From NCBI RefSeq assembly GCF_017742215.1, contig NZ_JAGHKP010000004.1:1-64000 (forward strand): DNA of 64,000 bases, read 5' to 3'. Numbering within the stretch: position 1 is the stretch's first letter; each line of letters starts with the position of its first letter. Made by a program: the position numbers and the translations under genes. Below the pieces are notes generated by a model. It made no database searches and was not told the DNA's origin. It saw only the letters and a program-made list of their open reading frames with translations. This DNA comes from Chitinophaga chungangae (GTDB lineage Bacteria > Bacteroidota > Bacteroidia > Chitinophagales > Chitinophagaceae). Of the stretch, positions 8,321 through 16,439 are shown in pieces.

Positions 8321-8572
8321 ATATACCCATTCATTCAAATCCATTCAAATGGTCTTATTAAACCCTCCGCTGCCGGTATTAACTCCCACCCCCCGTCACA
8401 TATCCGAAACATGGGAAGGGAAAAAGAGAGCTCATGAAAAACGCGAAATCCACCTGATTATCAGCGAGATAGCCGTTCGCGGTATTTCCGCGCCCGGTGA
8501 GCGGCCATTTTATTTTTCATTCCCTGTACAAATACGTAGTTTAGTACTTTGAATTTCGTGTTCGGGAACTAT

Positions 8573-11452
8573 ATGGCAAAACAAAAGCAGAAAACTACAA
8601 TACAACCCGCCCCGGCAGCTCACCAACAGGAGGAAATGATCGAAGTGTACGGCGCCCGGGAGCATAATCTTAAAAACCTGGATATCCGCATCCCGAAGAA
8701 CAGCCTGGTGGTGATCACCGGTATCAGCGGCAGCGGAAAATCTTCTCTCGCATTCGACACCATTTACGCCGAAGGCCAGCGCCGGTATATGGAGAGCTTT
8801 TCCGCCTACGCCCGCCAGTTTATCGGCGATATGGAACGGCCGGACGTGGACAAGATCATGGGCCTTTCACCCGTGATCTCCATCGAGCAGAAAACCACCA
8901 ACAAAAACCCGCGTTCCACCGTGGGCACCATCACCGAGATATACGACTTCCTCCGCCTCCTCTACGCCCGCGTAGGCGAAGCCTTCTCCTACAACACCGG
9001 CAAACGCATGACGCGTTTTTCCGAAGAAGAGATCATGGCCCATATCTTCGCCAATTTCCCTAAAAAGAAACTGGTGATACTCGCCCCGCTCGTGCGCGGC
9101 CGCAAAGGCCATTACCGCGAACTGTTCGAACAGGTGCGCAAACAGGGTTTCGTGAAAGTACGGGTAGACGGCGAAGTGCTCGACCTGAAAGAACGCATGC
9201 AGGTAGACCGCTACAAGATCCACGATATCGAACTGGTGATAGACCGCATACAGGTACAGGAAGACGCGCGCGTGCGCATCAGCCAGAGCATTCAGAAAGC
9301 GCTGCAGATGGGCAAAGGCCTCATGTTCATCATGGACCACGACACCGGCAAAGTGAATCAATACAGCCGCCAGTTGATGTGCGAAGACACAGGTATTTCT
9401 TACGAGGAACCCTCACCCAACACCTTCTCCTTCAACTCCCCGTACGGCGCCTGTCCGCGCTGCAAAGGCCTCGGCACTATTTACCAGATAGACATGGACG
9501 AAGTGCTGCCGGACCGCACCAAATCCATCAACGACGGCGGCCTCGCCCCGCTCGGCGAAGCCAGGGACACCTTTACTTTCAAGCAGATCCAGCAGCTCGC
9601 TAAAAAATATAAATTCTCTCTCGCCGCGCCCATCGAAAAAATCCCGGAAAACGCTATGAACGTGCTCCTGTTCGGAGACGAGAACGGCAAACTGGAAGTA
9701 GACATGGGCTTCGAAGAGAACGGCGCGGAAATGTACGCCACCGAATTTGAAGGCATCGTAAACATGGTGCGCCGCTATTTCAACGACACTTCGTCCGACG
9801 CAGTACGCAACTGGGCCGAAGGGTTCATGAAACTTTCCACCTGCCCCGAATGCAATGGCGCCCGCCTCAAAAAGGAAAGCCTGATGTTCAAGGTAGACGG
9901 GCATAATATTTCCGAACTGGGCGAAATGAACCTGAGCAAACTCGCCATCTGGTTTTCCGATATTGAGAAACGCCTGGACAAAAAACAGAACGCCATCGCC
10001 AAAGACGTGCTCAAGGAGATCCGCGAGCGCCTCGGCTTTTTGCTGGACGTAGGCCTCACCTACCTCACGCTTAACCGCGCCACCCGCACGCTCAGCGGCG
10101 GCGAAAGCCAGCGCATCCGTCTTGCCACGCAGATAGGCTCCCAACTCATGGGCATCACCTACATCCTCGACGAGCCCAGCATCGGCCTGCACCAGCGGGA
10201 CAATATGCGCCTCATCGACGCGCTGCGTAATCTCAAAACCATGGGCAACACGGTGATCGTGGTGGAGCACGATAAAGACATTATGCTGCACGCGGACCAT
10301 TTGATAGACATCGGTCCGGGCGCGGGCATACACGGCGGCAGCGTGGTGGCGCAGGGCCACCCGGACGAAATGCTGAAGCTGGACACGGCCACCGCCGGGT
10401 ATCTCAATGGCATCCGCGAAATACCCGTGCCGGAAAAACGCCGTAAAGGCAATGGCAAGTTCCTGGAACTAAAAGGCGCCACCGGCAACAACCTGAAGAA
10501 CGTTACGCTGAAACTGCCGCTGGGCGTGTTTACCTGCGTAACGGGCGTTTCAGGCAGCGGAAAATCCACCCTCATCAACGAAACCCTTTACCCCATCCTC
10601 TCCAAACACGCCTATGATTCCAAACTCGTGCCGATGCCTTACAAAAGCATCAAAGGGCTGGAGGAAATAGACAAGGTGATCGAAATAGACCAAAGCCCCA
10701 TCGGCCGCACGCCGAGAAGCAACCCGGCCACATACTGCGGCTTCTTTACGGAAATACGCCAGTTGTTTGCAGCGGTGCCCGAAGCCAAGATCAGGGGGTA
10801 CAATGCGGGGCGTTTTTCGTTCAACGTAAAAGGCGGCCGCTGCGACGTTTGCGAAGGCGCCGGCGTAAGGGTGATCGAAATGAACTTCCTGCCGGATGTG
10901 TACGTGCATTGCGAAAAATGCAACGGGCGCCGGTACAACCGCGAAACCCTCGAAATCCGTTATAAAGGGAAATCCATCAGCGATGTGCTGGACATGACGG
11001 TGGAAGAAGCCGTAGAGTTCTTCCAGGCCGTGCCTTATCTTTACCGCAAGATCAAGACCCTGCAGGATGTGGGTCTTGGTTACATCACGATCGGCCAAAG
11101 CGCGGTAACCCTTTCCGGCGGCGAGGCCCAGCGCGTGAAAGTAGCCACCGAGCTGTCTAAAAAAGATACCGGCAAAACCATTTACATCCTCGACGAGCCC
11201 ACCACGGGTCTGCATTTCCAGGACATTCAGCTGCTGCTGAACGTGCTGAACAAACTCGTAGAGCGCGGCAACACCGTGCTGGTGATCGAGCATAACCTGG
11301 ATGTGGTGAAAGTGGCGGATTACGTGGTAGACCTCGGGCCGGAAGGCGGCGAAGGAGGGGGGCAGATACTTTGCACCGGAACACCCGAAGAGGTCAGCAA
11401 ATGCAAAGAATCCCATACCGCCGTATTTTTGAAAAAAGAACTAAAGAAATAG
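8573..11452 (+). CDS. uvrA: Excinuclease ABC subunit A
   Basis: This is the damage-recognition ATPase of nucleotide excision repair, working with UvrB in the cytoplasm. I start it at the ATG at 8573 (MAKQKQKTT), giving 959 residues; the frame is open from a TTG at 8549. Two ABC ATPase halves are visible: Walker A VITGISGSGKSSLAFD near the N-terminus and VTGVSGSGKSTLIN in the second half, each with an LSGGE signature (RTLSGGESQR, VTLSGGEAQR). Zinc-binding cysteines occur as CPRCKGLG, CPECNGARL, CDVCEGAGV and CEKCNGRRY. Length and motif order are those of a normal UvrA. A near-consensus -7 box (GTACTTTG) lies around 8544-8551. Confidence 0.97.
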   Translation: MAKQKQKTTIQPAPAAHQQEEMIEVYGAREHNLKNLDIRIPKNSLVVITGISGSGKSSLAFDTIYAEGQRRYMESFSAYARQFIGDMERPDVDKIMGLSPVISIEQKTTNKNPRSTVGTITEIYDFLRLLYARVGEAFSYNTGKRMTRFSEEEIMAHIFANFPKKKLVILAPLVRGRKGHYRELFEQVRKQGFVKVRVDGEVLDLKERMQVDRYKIHDIELVIDRIQVQEDARVRISQSIQKALQMGKGLMFIMDHDTGKVNQYSRQLMCEDTGISYEEPSPNTFSFNSPYGACPRCKGLGTIYQIDMDEVLPDRTKSINDGGLAPLGEARDTFTFKQIQQLAKKYKFSLAAPIEKIPENAMNVLLFGDENGKLEVDMGFEENGAEMYATEFEGIVNMVRRYFNDTSSDAVRNWAEGFMKLSTCPECNGARLKKESLMFKVDGHNISELGEMNLSKLAIWFSDIEKRLDKKQNAIAKDVLKEIRERLGFLLDVGLTYLTLNRATRTLSGGESQRIRLATQIGSQLMGITYILDEPSIGLHQRDNMRLIDALRNLKTMGNTVIVVEHDKDIMLHADHLIDIGPGAGIHGGSVVAQGHPDEMLKLDTATAGYLNGIREIPVPEKRRKGNGKFLELKGATGNNLKNVTLKLPLGVFTCVTGVSGSGKSTLINETLYPILSKHAYDSKLVPMPYKSIKGLEEIDKVIEIDQSPIGRTPRSNPATYCGFFTEIRQLFAAVPEAKIRGYNAGRFSFNVKGGRCDVCEGAGVRVIEMNFLPDVYVHCEKCNGRRYNRETLEIRYKGKSISDVLDMTVEEAVEFFQAVPYLYRKIKTLQDVGLGYITIGQSAVTLSGGEAQRVKVATELSKKDTGKTIYILDEPTTGLHFQDIQLLLNVLNKLVERGNTVLVIEHNLDVVKVADYVVDLGPEGGEGGGQILCTGTPEEVSKCKESHTAVFLKKELKK

Positions 11453-11476
11453 GCGGCCGTGCCAACAAATTGCTGT

Positions 11477-11947
11477 ATGAAATATGTAATGCTGATAGCG
11501 GTTCTCGTAGCAGTGCTTACCGCCTGCGACGACGATACCAAGGTTTGCGACCTGGACACGCGCACCGAAGCGCGTGCCCGCTTCCGTTATCTCAATCCAA
11601 ATAATAATAACGTCGAAAAAGATACCGCTTTCCCGAAACTGACGCTGTTTGCGCTGGGGAAAGACAGCATTTATGCAAAAAGGCCCGGTCTTACCGGCAT
11701 GCAGTTCCAGCTGGACAGGCTGACGGATAGCGCCCGGTATTATTTCCAGACTGATTCAGCTAAAATAGCCGATACGCTCACCTTCCGCTACGCGCGCCAG
11801 CCCAAATTCATTTCCGCGGGCTGCGGGGTAGTGATGTATTTTAATATCGACACAGTATTTTCCACCACGCATGTTGTAAAATCTGTAGAAATTACCAGTA
11901 AGCAAGTAACGGAAGAAAATGAAAATACGATCATACTGCATTTTTAG
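11477..11947 (+). CDS. DUF6452 family lipoprotein
   Basis: Starting at the ATG at 11477 the product has 156 residues and a lipoprotein signal (MKYVMLIAVLVAVLTACDDD, lipidated Cys in LTAC). The mature protein resembles the Bacteroidota family DUF6452, with the conserved RFRYLN near the start and a C-terminal VEITSKQVTEENENTIILHF. Function is unknown. It overlaps the next gene by 29 bases, and a DUF6048 beta-barrel protein follows, which is a common pairing in this phylum. This suggests an envelope unit of lipoprotein plus outer-membrane barrel. Family assignment is from memory of the pairing and motifs. Confidence 0.72.
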   Translation: MKYVMLIAVLVAVLTACDDDTKVCDLDTRTEARARFRYLNPNNNNVEKDTAFPKLTLFALGKDSIYAKRPGLTGMQFQLDRLTDSARYYFQTDSAKIADTLTFRYARQPKFISAGCGVVMYFNIDTVFSTTHVVKSVEITSKQVTEENENTIILHF

Positions 11948-12626
11948 CCTGCTGCTGTTGTGCACGGTAACCGCCACGGCCCAGTCGAAAAAGGATTCGA
12001 TCAAGACCATCATGCTGGAAGTGCCTGCAGGTTTGCGTGTGGGGGTAGACCTCACCCGTTTCGTCATTCCCTTTTTCCAACCCTACCGCCGCGACGCTAC
12101 CGTTACGCTCGACGCGCGTTACAAAGACCGGATCTATTTTGCCGCAGACCTCAGCTATAACCTCGTCGATCATTCCGATACCAATTATACCTATAAAAGC
12201 AGCGGCGTGGGTATTTCTATCGGCGCGAACTACAACCTGCTGAAAAAACAGGTGCCGAAGGAGAATTTTATGGTTTACGGCGGGTTTAAATACGGCTTTT
12301 CCCTTTTTACGTACGAAGTCCCGGGCTACAATATCCACAGCGATTATTGGGGCGATTACGTGGGCAGCGTGGGTTCCACGACCAAAACGGGGCACTGGGT
12401 GGAGCTGTCGCTGGGCATAAAGGTGGAAGTGCTGAAGAACCTGTACCTTGGCTGGAGCCTGCACGACCGCATCCTGCTGAACCGTGCGCTGGCGAAAAGC
12501 GACTTCCCGCCGCTCATTATTCCCGGCTTCGGGAAAGGGTATAAGGGGAACGCTTTCGACGTGCAATACACCATTTCGTACCTTTTCCCGCTGTACAAGG
12601 TGAAGCAGCAGATGAAGCTGAAATAA
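11919..12626 (+). CDS. DUF6048 family outer-membrane beta-barrel protein
   Basis: The 235-residue protein has a signal peptide (MKIRSYCIFSLLLLCTVTAT, cleavage near AQS). It then shows alternating aromatic beta strands such as GIGANYNLL-like and YGGFKYGFSLFTYEV segments, and ends in strands (FDVQYTISYLFPL) as expected for a small outer-membrane barrel. It fits DUF6048, which regularly follows DUF6452 as here. The start lies within the preceding gene (29-base overlap), implying coupled translation. Its function is not known; insertion in the outer membrane is inferred. Confidence 0.75.
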   Translation: MKIRSYCIFSLLLLCTVTATAQSKKDSIKTIMLEVPAGLRVGVDLTRFVIPFFQPYRRDATVTLDARYKDRIYFAADLSYNLVDHSDTNYTYKSSGVGISIGANYNLLKKQVPKENFMVYGGFKYGFSLFTYEVPGYNIHSDYWGDYVGSVGSTTKTGHWVELSLGIKVEVLKNLYLGWSLHDRILLNRALAKSDFPPLIIPGFGKGYKGNAFDVQYTISYLFPLYKVKQQMKLK

Positions 12627-12646
12627 AACGATCTTTATAAAAAGAA

Positions 12647-12678
12647 ACCGGCCCGGAACATGATGTTTCCGGGCCGGT
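12647..12678. terminator. Bidirectional terminator between convergent genes
   Basis: Perfect 12-bp stem ACCGGCCCGGAA / TTCCGGGCCGGT with an 8-base loop lies between the convergent ends of the DUF6048 gene and the SUKH-RGG gene. The minus-strand side is followed by CTTTTT. Confidence 0.75.
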
Positions 12679-12726
12679 CCGTTATAAAAAACCTTAGCCG
12701 TATCACCCGCAGGTGACGGCCGGTGC

Positions 12727-13833
12727 TCAGCTGTCAAATTCTTCTGGCATCTTCTCGTCGCCGGAGGAACGGTCGTATCCGCCGCCGCCGCTTCCGCCAC
12801 GGTCGTAACCACCGCCACCGCGATCATAGCCGCCACTGCCGCTTCCGCCGCGATCGTATCCGCCGCCGCTCCCGCCACGGTCGTAACCACCGCCACCACG
12901 GCCGCCGCGATCATATCCGCCGCCGCCACCACGGTCGTAGCCACCACCGCCGCTTCCGCCGCGATCAAAACCGCCACCGCCGCGTCCGCCGCGATCAAAA
13001 CCGCCGCCACGGTTGCCGCCGCCGCCGAAGCCGCCACGTCCGCCGCCACCGCCACGGTTGCCGCCGCCGCCAAATCCACCGCGACCGCCGCCGCCGCCGA
13101 AGCCACCACGGCCACCGCCGCCAAATCCGCCGCGGGGTTGTTTTTTCTCAATGCCCCAAAGATAACCTTCGCGGTAACGGATGATCCCCCGATTGTCTGC
13201 CCCGTATTTGCCCCAGGCGAAGCCGGCGCCTACGGGTTTGTTGCGCAGGTCGGCCACCATGAAGTTGAAAGGCAGCTGCTTGGCGAACTCGGCCAGTTCG
13301 GTATCCTCGGAATAGCGGGCTTCGTCCCGGGGAATGAGGCCGTCTTCGCGGTTCCAGATATCGTTTACCACGATCTCATGCACCACGTCGATGCTGGATT
13401 TTTTGATCTCTTTGCCATATTCGTGCAGCTGTTGCAGGAATTCGGTGATGTTTTCGGATTGTTTCACCACCACGGCGGGGTCGTTGCACACGTAAAAAAC
13501 GTTGCCCCAGTTGCCGTCGCGGTCTACGTCGAGCACCCAGTGGTTGCCGTAGCCGTCTCCCGCAATGCGGATGGAATTGGGGACGAGATTGTAGAGGTCA
13601 AAATCGCGGGTGGCGTCGAAAGTAATGGCGTCCAGCCCGTAAAAAAGGAACCCGCTGCTGAATTGCAGCAACTCCCGGATTTCGTCAGGTATATTTCTGG
13701 TACGGAGTTGTTTGGCGATGTAATCGATTTCGGAGTCGGAAAGGCCCGGCATCAGCTCTACCGAGTATTCCTCTTTCTGATGCGTATGGTACTTTTCGTG
13801 TAACATCGCATTCAGTTGTTCGAGTGGCGTCAT
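12727..13833 (-). CDS. SUKH (SMI1/KNR4) domain protein with C-terminal RGG-repeat tail
   Basis: The 368-residue product has two very different parts. Residues about 25-140 look like a SMI1/KNR4 (SUKH) domain: PDEIRELLQFSSGF, then GDGYGNHWVLDVDRDG, and a hydrophobic helix after CNDPAVVV. Residues about 140-230 form a second conserved-looking region with VVHEIVVNDIW and GFAWGKYGADNRG. From about 233 to 355 the chain is low-complexity Gly/Arg with units such as RGGFGGGG and GGYDRGG, then a short acidic end (DEKMPEEFDS). SUKH domains are known as immunity or protein-binding modules; RGG boxes bind RNA and promote phase separation in eukaryotes. The combination is unusual. The start codon lies inside a tandem repeat. 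Confidence 0.8.
   Translation of the reverse strand: MTPLEQLNAMLHEKYHTHQKEEYSVELMPGLSDSEIDYIAKQLRTRNIPDEIRELLQFSSGFLFYGLDAITFDATRDFDLYNLVPNSIRIAGDGYGNHWVLDVDRDGNWGNVFYVCNDPAVVVKQSENITEFLQQLHEYGKEIKKSSIDVVHEIVVNDIWNREDGLIPRDEARYSEDTELAEFAKQLPFNFMVADLRNKPVGAGFAWGKYGADNRGIIRYREGYLWGIEKKQPRGGFGGGGRGGFGGGGGRGGFGGGGNRGGGGGRGGFGGGGNRGGGFDRGGRGGGGFDRGGSGGGGYDRGGGGGYDRGGRGGGGYDRGGSGGGYDRGGSGSGGYDRGGGGYDRGGSGGGGYDRSSGDEKMPEEFDS
12775..13140. repeat. GC-rich minisatellite encoding the RGG tail
   Basis: About 365 bases made of imperfect units such as CCGCCACGGTCGTAACCACC and CCGCCGCGATCATATCCGCC, coding for Arg-Gly-Gly-rich repeats on the minus strand. Copies differ by synonymous changes and unit number looks free to vary. 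The opposite strand opens an Arg/His-rich frame that is only a shadow. Confidence 0.85.
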
Positions 13834-14283
13834 GTGTTTGAATTATCTGTATTAATTTAAGCTCTGATCGTTTTAATGCGCGGGATTTGTTTTCCTTATA
13901 CACCTATCCATCCTGAGCTATCCCAAATATTTAAAAAAATCTGAAACCATCCGCAATTTGATTTTGTTCGAGTGGCGTCATGTGTTTGAATTATCTGTAT
14001 TAATTTAAGCTCTGATCGTTTTAATGCGCGGGATTTGTTTTCCTTATGCACCTATCCATCCTGAGCTATCCCAAATATTTAAAAAAATCTGAAACCATCC
14101 GCAATTTGATTTTGTTCGAGTGGCGTCATGTGTTTGAATTATCTGTATTAATTTAAGCTCTGATCGTTTTAATGCGCGGGATTTGTTTTCCTTATGCACC
14201 TATCCATCCTGAGCTATCCCAAATATTTAAAAAAATCTGAAACCATCCGCAATTTGATTTTGTTCGAGTGGCGTCATGTGTTT
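13816..14283. repeat. 148-bp tandem repeat, about 3.2 copies
   Basis: Three full units begin at 13821, 13969 and 14117 (exact period 148), with a partial fourth from 14265 that diverges after GTGTTTG. The copies are nearly identical; one visible difference is CCTTATACACC in the first against CCTTATGCACC in the others. Each unit starts with the beginning of the SUKH-RGG gene (start codon and first six codons) plus its upstream region. Copies two to four therefore give start codons at 13981, 14129 and 14277 that open 16-residue frames (MTPLEQNQIADGFRFF). Each unit also holds a decayed acetyltransferase end. Confidence 0.95.
13857..13944 (-). pseudogene. Relic of an acetyltransferase 3' end (repeated at 14005-14092 and 14153-14240)
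   Basis: On the minus strand this segment aligns with the end of the intact GNAT gene at 14369. The last codons read IPRIKTIRA-stop here and IPHIEMIRA-stop there, and the CCCAAA...TCATAAAA region (plus strand) also matches with indels. Frameshifts and an internal stop show it is not coding. Because it lies inside the 148-bp unit it is present three times. A further, closer partial copy lies at about 14286-14325, where CCCAAAGATTCATAAAA is identical to the intact gene. Confidence 0.7.
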
Positions 14284-14368
14284 GTATTCTGAACTATCCC
14301 AAAGATTCATAAAAAAATCTGAAATTCCCCATTTGTCCGCCTCCGGGCGGTCTCATGTGGCCTGTATT

Positions 14369-14815
14369 TCATGCCCTGATCATTTCAATGTGCGGAATAT
14401 CGTCTTCCAGGTACATCTCACTGCTCTGAACGAATCCCAAAGATTCATAAAATTTCTGTAAATACAACTGTGCCCCAATCTTGATGGGGATTTTCCCCCA
14501 TTTCTCCTCCACCGCCGCAATCGAAACTTCCATCAATTTACGGCCAAAACCCTTACCCCTGGCAGATGGAGACGAAACCACCCGCCCGATGGACGCCATA
14601 TCGAATTTAATACCCGGTGCAAACAACCTTGTGTAGGCCACCAGCCCCTCTTCGTTTACCCCCTGCAGGTGGAGCGCCCGCTGGTCGTAATTGTCCATAT
14701 CCAGGTAGGCGCACTGCTGCTCCACCACAAATACTTCGCTGCGGAGCCGTAATATCGCGTACAGTTCTTCGTTATTTAGTTCGGCGAACGTTTTGATACT
14801 CCAGCTGATTCCCAT
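14369..14815 (-). CDS. GNAT family N-acetyltransferase, ElaA type
   Basis: The 148-residue protein matches the ElaA branch of the GNAT superfamily in length and motifs: LRSEVFVVEQQCAYLDMDN near the N-terminus, the acetyl-CoA loop SPSARGKGFGRKLME (R/Q-x-x-G-x-G/A pattern as RGKGFGR), and the C-terminal YLQKFYESLGF. It should transfer an acetyl group from acetyl-CoA to an amine; the natural substrate of ElaA is not established. The gene is divergent from the twin-ABC gene. Its 3' end is the apparent source of the degenerate copies in the neighbouring tandem repeat. Confidence 0.88.
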   Translation of the reverse strand: MGISWSIKTFAELNNEELYAILRLRSEVFVVEQQCAYLDMDNYDQRALHLQGVNEEGLVAYTRLFAPGIKFDMASIGRVVSSPSARGKGFGRKLMEVSIAAVEEKWGKIPIKIGAQLYLQKFYESLGFVQSSEMYLEDDIPHIEMIRA

Positions 14816-14908
14816 GAGGCGCGTAAACTTTAAGATAAAATTACAATCTCCGGGGTTTGATTTTTGAAAGAGAGTGCCGAAATTGGCTCCCGGAAACCTC
14901 CCCCGTTA

Positions 14909-16396
14909 ATGATGAATAGTAGTATGATTCCTTTTCTGTCCCTGGACCACATCACTGTGCGCAACCAGTTTACGACCCTTTTTCCTGATCTTACCTGGCA
15001 TATCCGTTCCGGAGAGCATTGGGCCGTTACCGGGAAAAGCGGTTCAGGGAAGACCAGCCTTCTACATACAATTCTTGGCAAAAATAATGTGATCAACGGC
15101 AGTATTCGTCATTATTTTTACGACAGATACCAGGAAACCCATGAAATTACCGACCCGTACTTCAATTATCGCCGCCTGATAGCCATGGTAGGGCATCACC
15201 ACGATTTCAAAAATTTATCGCATACCTCCGATTTTTATTACCAGCAGCGTTTCAACAGCATGGATTCTTCCGATGCGCCCACCGTTCACCAATACCTGGA
15301 CGGGCAAACGGATGATCCCGCGCTGGCTCCCCTGCAGATCGGGCGCCTGCGCGATAAGGAGCTGATCAAGCTGTCCAACGGCGAAACCCGCCGCGTGATG
15401 ATCGCCCGGGCATTGCTGCAAAAACCGGAACTGCTGTTGCTCGATAACCCCTTCATCGGCCTCGACGTGCAAAGCCGGCAGGCGTTTCACGGCATCGTAG
15501 ACCATGTGGCCGCTTCCGGCGCCACCGTGGTGCTCGTTACTTCCCCCTCCGAAATACCCCCCAGCATCACCCATGTACTTTGCCTGGACGAAGGGCGTGT
15601 AACCGGCACCTTTACCCGCGGCGAGTTCCTGGCCCAATACCGGCCCGAAGAGCCCGGCCCCGCACTGGACTTCGACCCCGAACTGCTCCGCCGTCTCACG
15701 GCCGATGCGCAGCCCCGGGATTACGGGCACATCGTGCAAATGGAGGACATCCACGTAAAATACGGTGAAAACACCATACTCGACGGCATTCAGTGGCTTG
15801 TCAGGCCCGGGGAAAAATGGGCCCTGCTGGGCCCGAACGGCTCCGGCAAAAGCACCCTGCTGAGCCTCATCAATGCAGACAATCCGCAATCTTACGCCAA
15901 CCGCATCAGCCTGTTCGATCGGCGGCGGGGCAGCGGGGAAAGCATCTGGGACATTAAAAAGAAGATCGGCTTCGTATCCCCCGAGCTGCACCAGTACTTC
16001 GATTCCAACGCCACCTGCCTCCAGGTGGCCGGCTCCGGCTTTTACGACACCATCGGCTACATGCGCTCCTGCACCCCCGAACAGCTCGAAAAGGCCCTCG
16101 GCTGGATGCAGCTGCTCGAAATTAACGGTCACGCCGCCACGCAGTTCAAACATGTGCCCGAAAGCGTGCAGCGCCTCGTGCTGCTGGCGCGTGCGCTGGT
16201 GAAGAACCCGCCGCTGCTCATTTTCGACGAGCCCTGCCAGGGGCTGGACACTCACCAGAAACTCCATTTCAAAAAAGTGATCGAATCCCTCTGCGAATAC
16301 ATTCCCGTAACGCTCATCTACGTGACGCACTACGAGGAAGAGTTGCCCGCGCCTGTGAACCGTTTTTTACGCATCCGCAACGGGAAAATGATCTAA
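14909..16396 (+). CDS. Twin ABC ATPase domain protein (ModF/PhrA-like)
   Basis: One chain carries two ABC ATPase domains and no membrane segment. First half: Walker A VTGKSGSGKTSLLH, signature LSNGETRRV, Walker B LLLLDNPFIGLD. Second half: Walker A LLGPNGSGKSTLLS, Walker B LLIFDEPCQGLD, but the signature position reads VPESVQRL instead of LSGGQ. Length (about 495 residues) matches ModF/PhrA proteins, whose role is poorly known (molybdate-linked or photorepair names). The frame opens at a TTG at 14864; I prefer the ATG at 14909, while 14912 or 14924 are possible. The alpha-2-macroglobulin gene follows 43 bases later. Confidence 0.82.
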   Translation: MMNSSMIPFLSLDHITVRNQFTTLFPDLTWHIRSGEHWAVTGKSGSGKTSLLHTILGKNNVINGSIRHYFYDRYQETHEITDPYFNYRRLIAMVGHHHDFKNLSHTSDFYYQQRFNSMDSSDAPTVHQYLDGQTDDPALAPLQIGRLRDKELIKLSNGETRRVMIARALLQKPELLLLDNPFIGLDVQSRQAFHGIVDHVAASGATVVLVTSPSEIPPSITHVLCLDEGRVTGTFTRGEFLAQYRPEEPGPALDFDPELLRRLTADAQPRDYGHIVQMEDIHVKYGENTILDGIQWLVRPGEKWALLGPNGSGKSTLLSLINADNPQSYANRISLFDRRRGSGESIWDIKKKIGFVSPELHQYFDSNATCLQVAGSGFYDTIGYMRSCTPEQLEKALGWMQLLEINGHAATQFKHVPESVQRLVLLARALVKNPPLLIFDEPCQGLDTHQKLHFKKVIESLCEYIPVTLIYVTHYEEELPAPVNRFLRIRNGKMI

Positions 16397-16439
16397 ATTC
16401 GAATACTTGTTTTCTTTCGTCCTTTAAAACCTACACACT

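Noticed and set aside
11931..13151. 406-residue Ala/Val-rich minus-strand frame
   Set aside because: The Ala/Val stretch is another frame of the RGG minisatellite and the rest is antisense to the DUF6048 gene; no start signal.
12723..13184. Arg/His-rich plus-strand frame, could look like a nucleic-acid-binding protein
   Set aside because: It is the reverse of the RGG minisatellite; the minus-strand frame joins it to a SUKH domain with a proper start.
13816..14283. Possible CRISPR array
   Set aside because: Units are 148 bases, directly joined without spacers and contain gene fragments; this is a tandem duplication.
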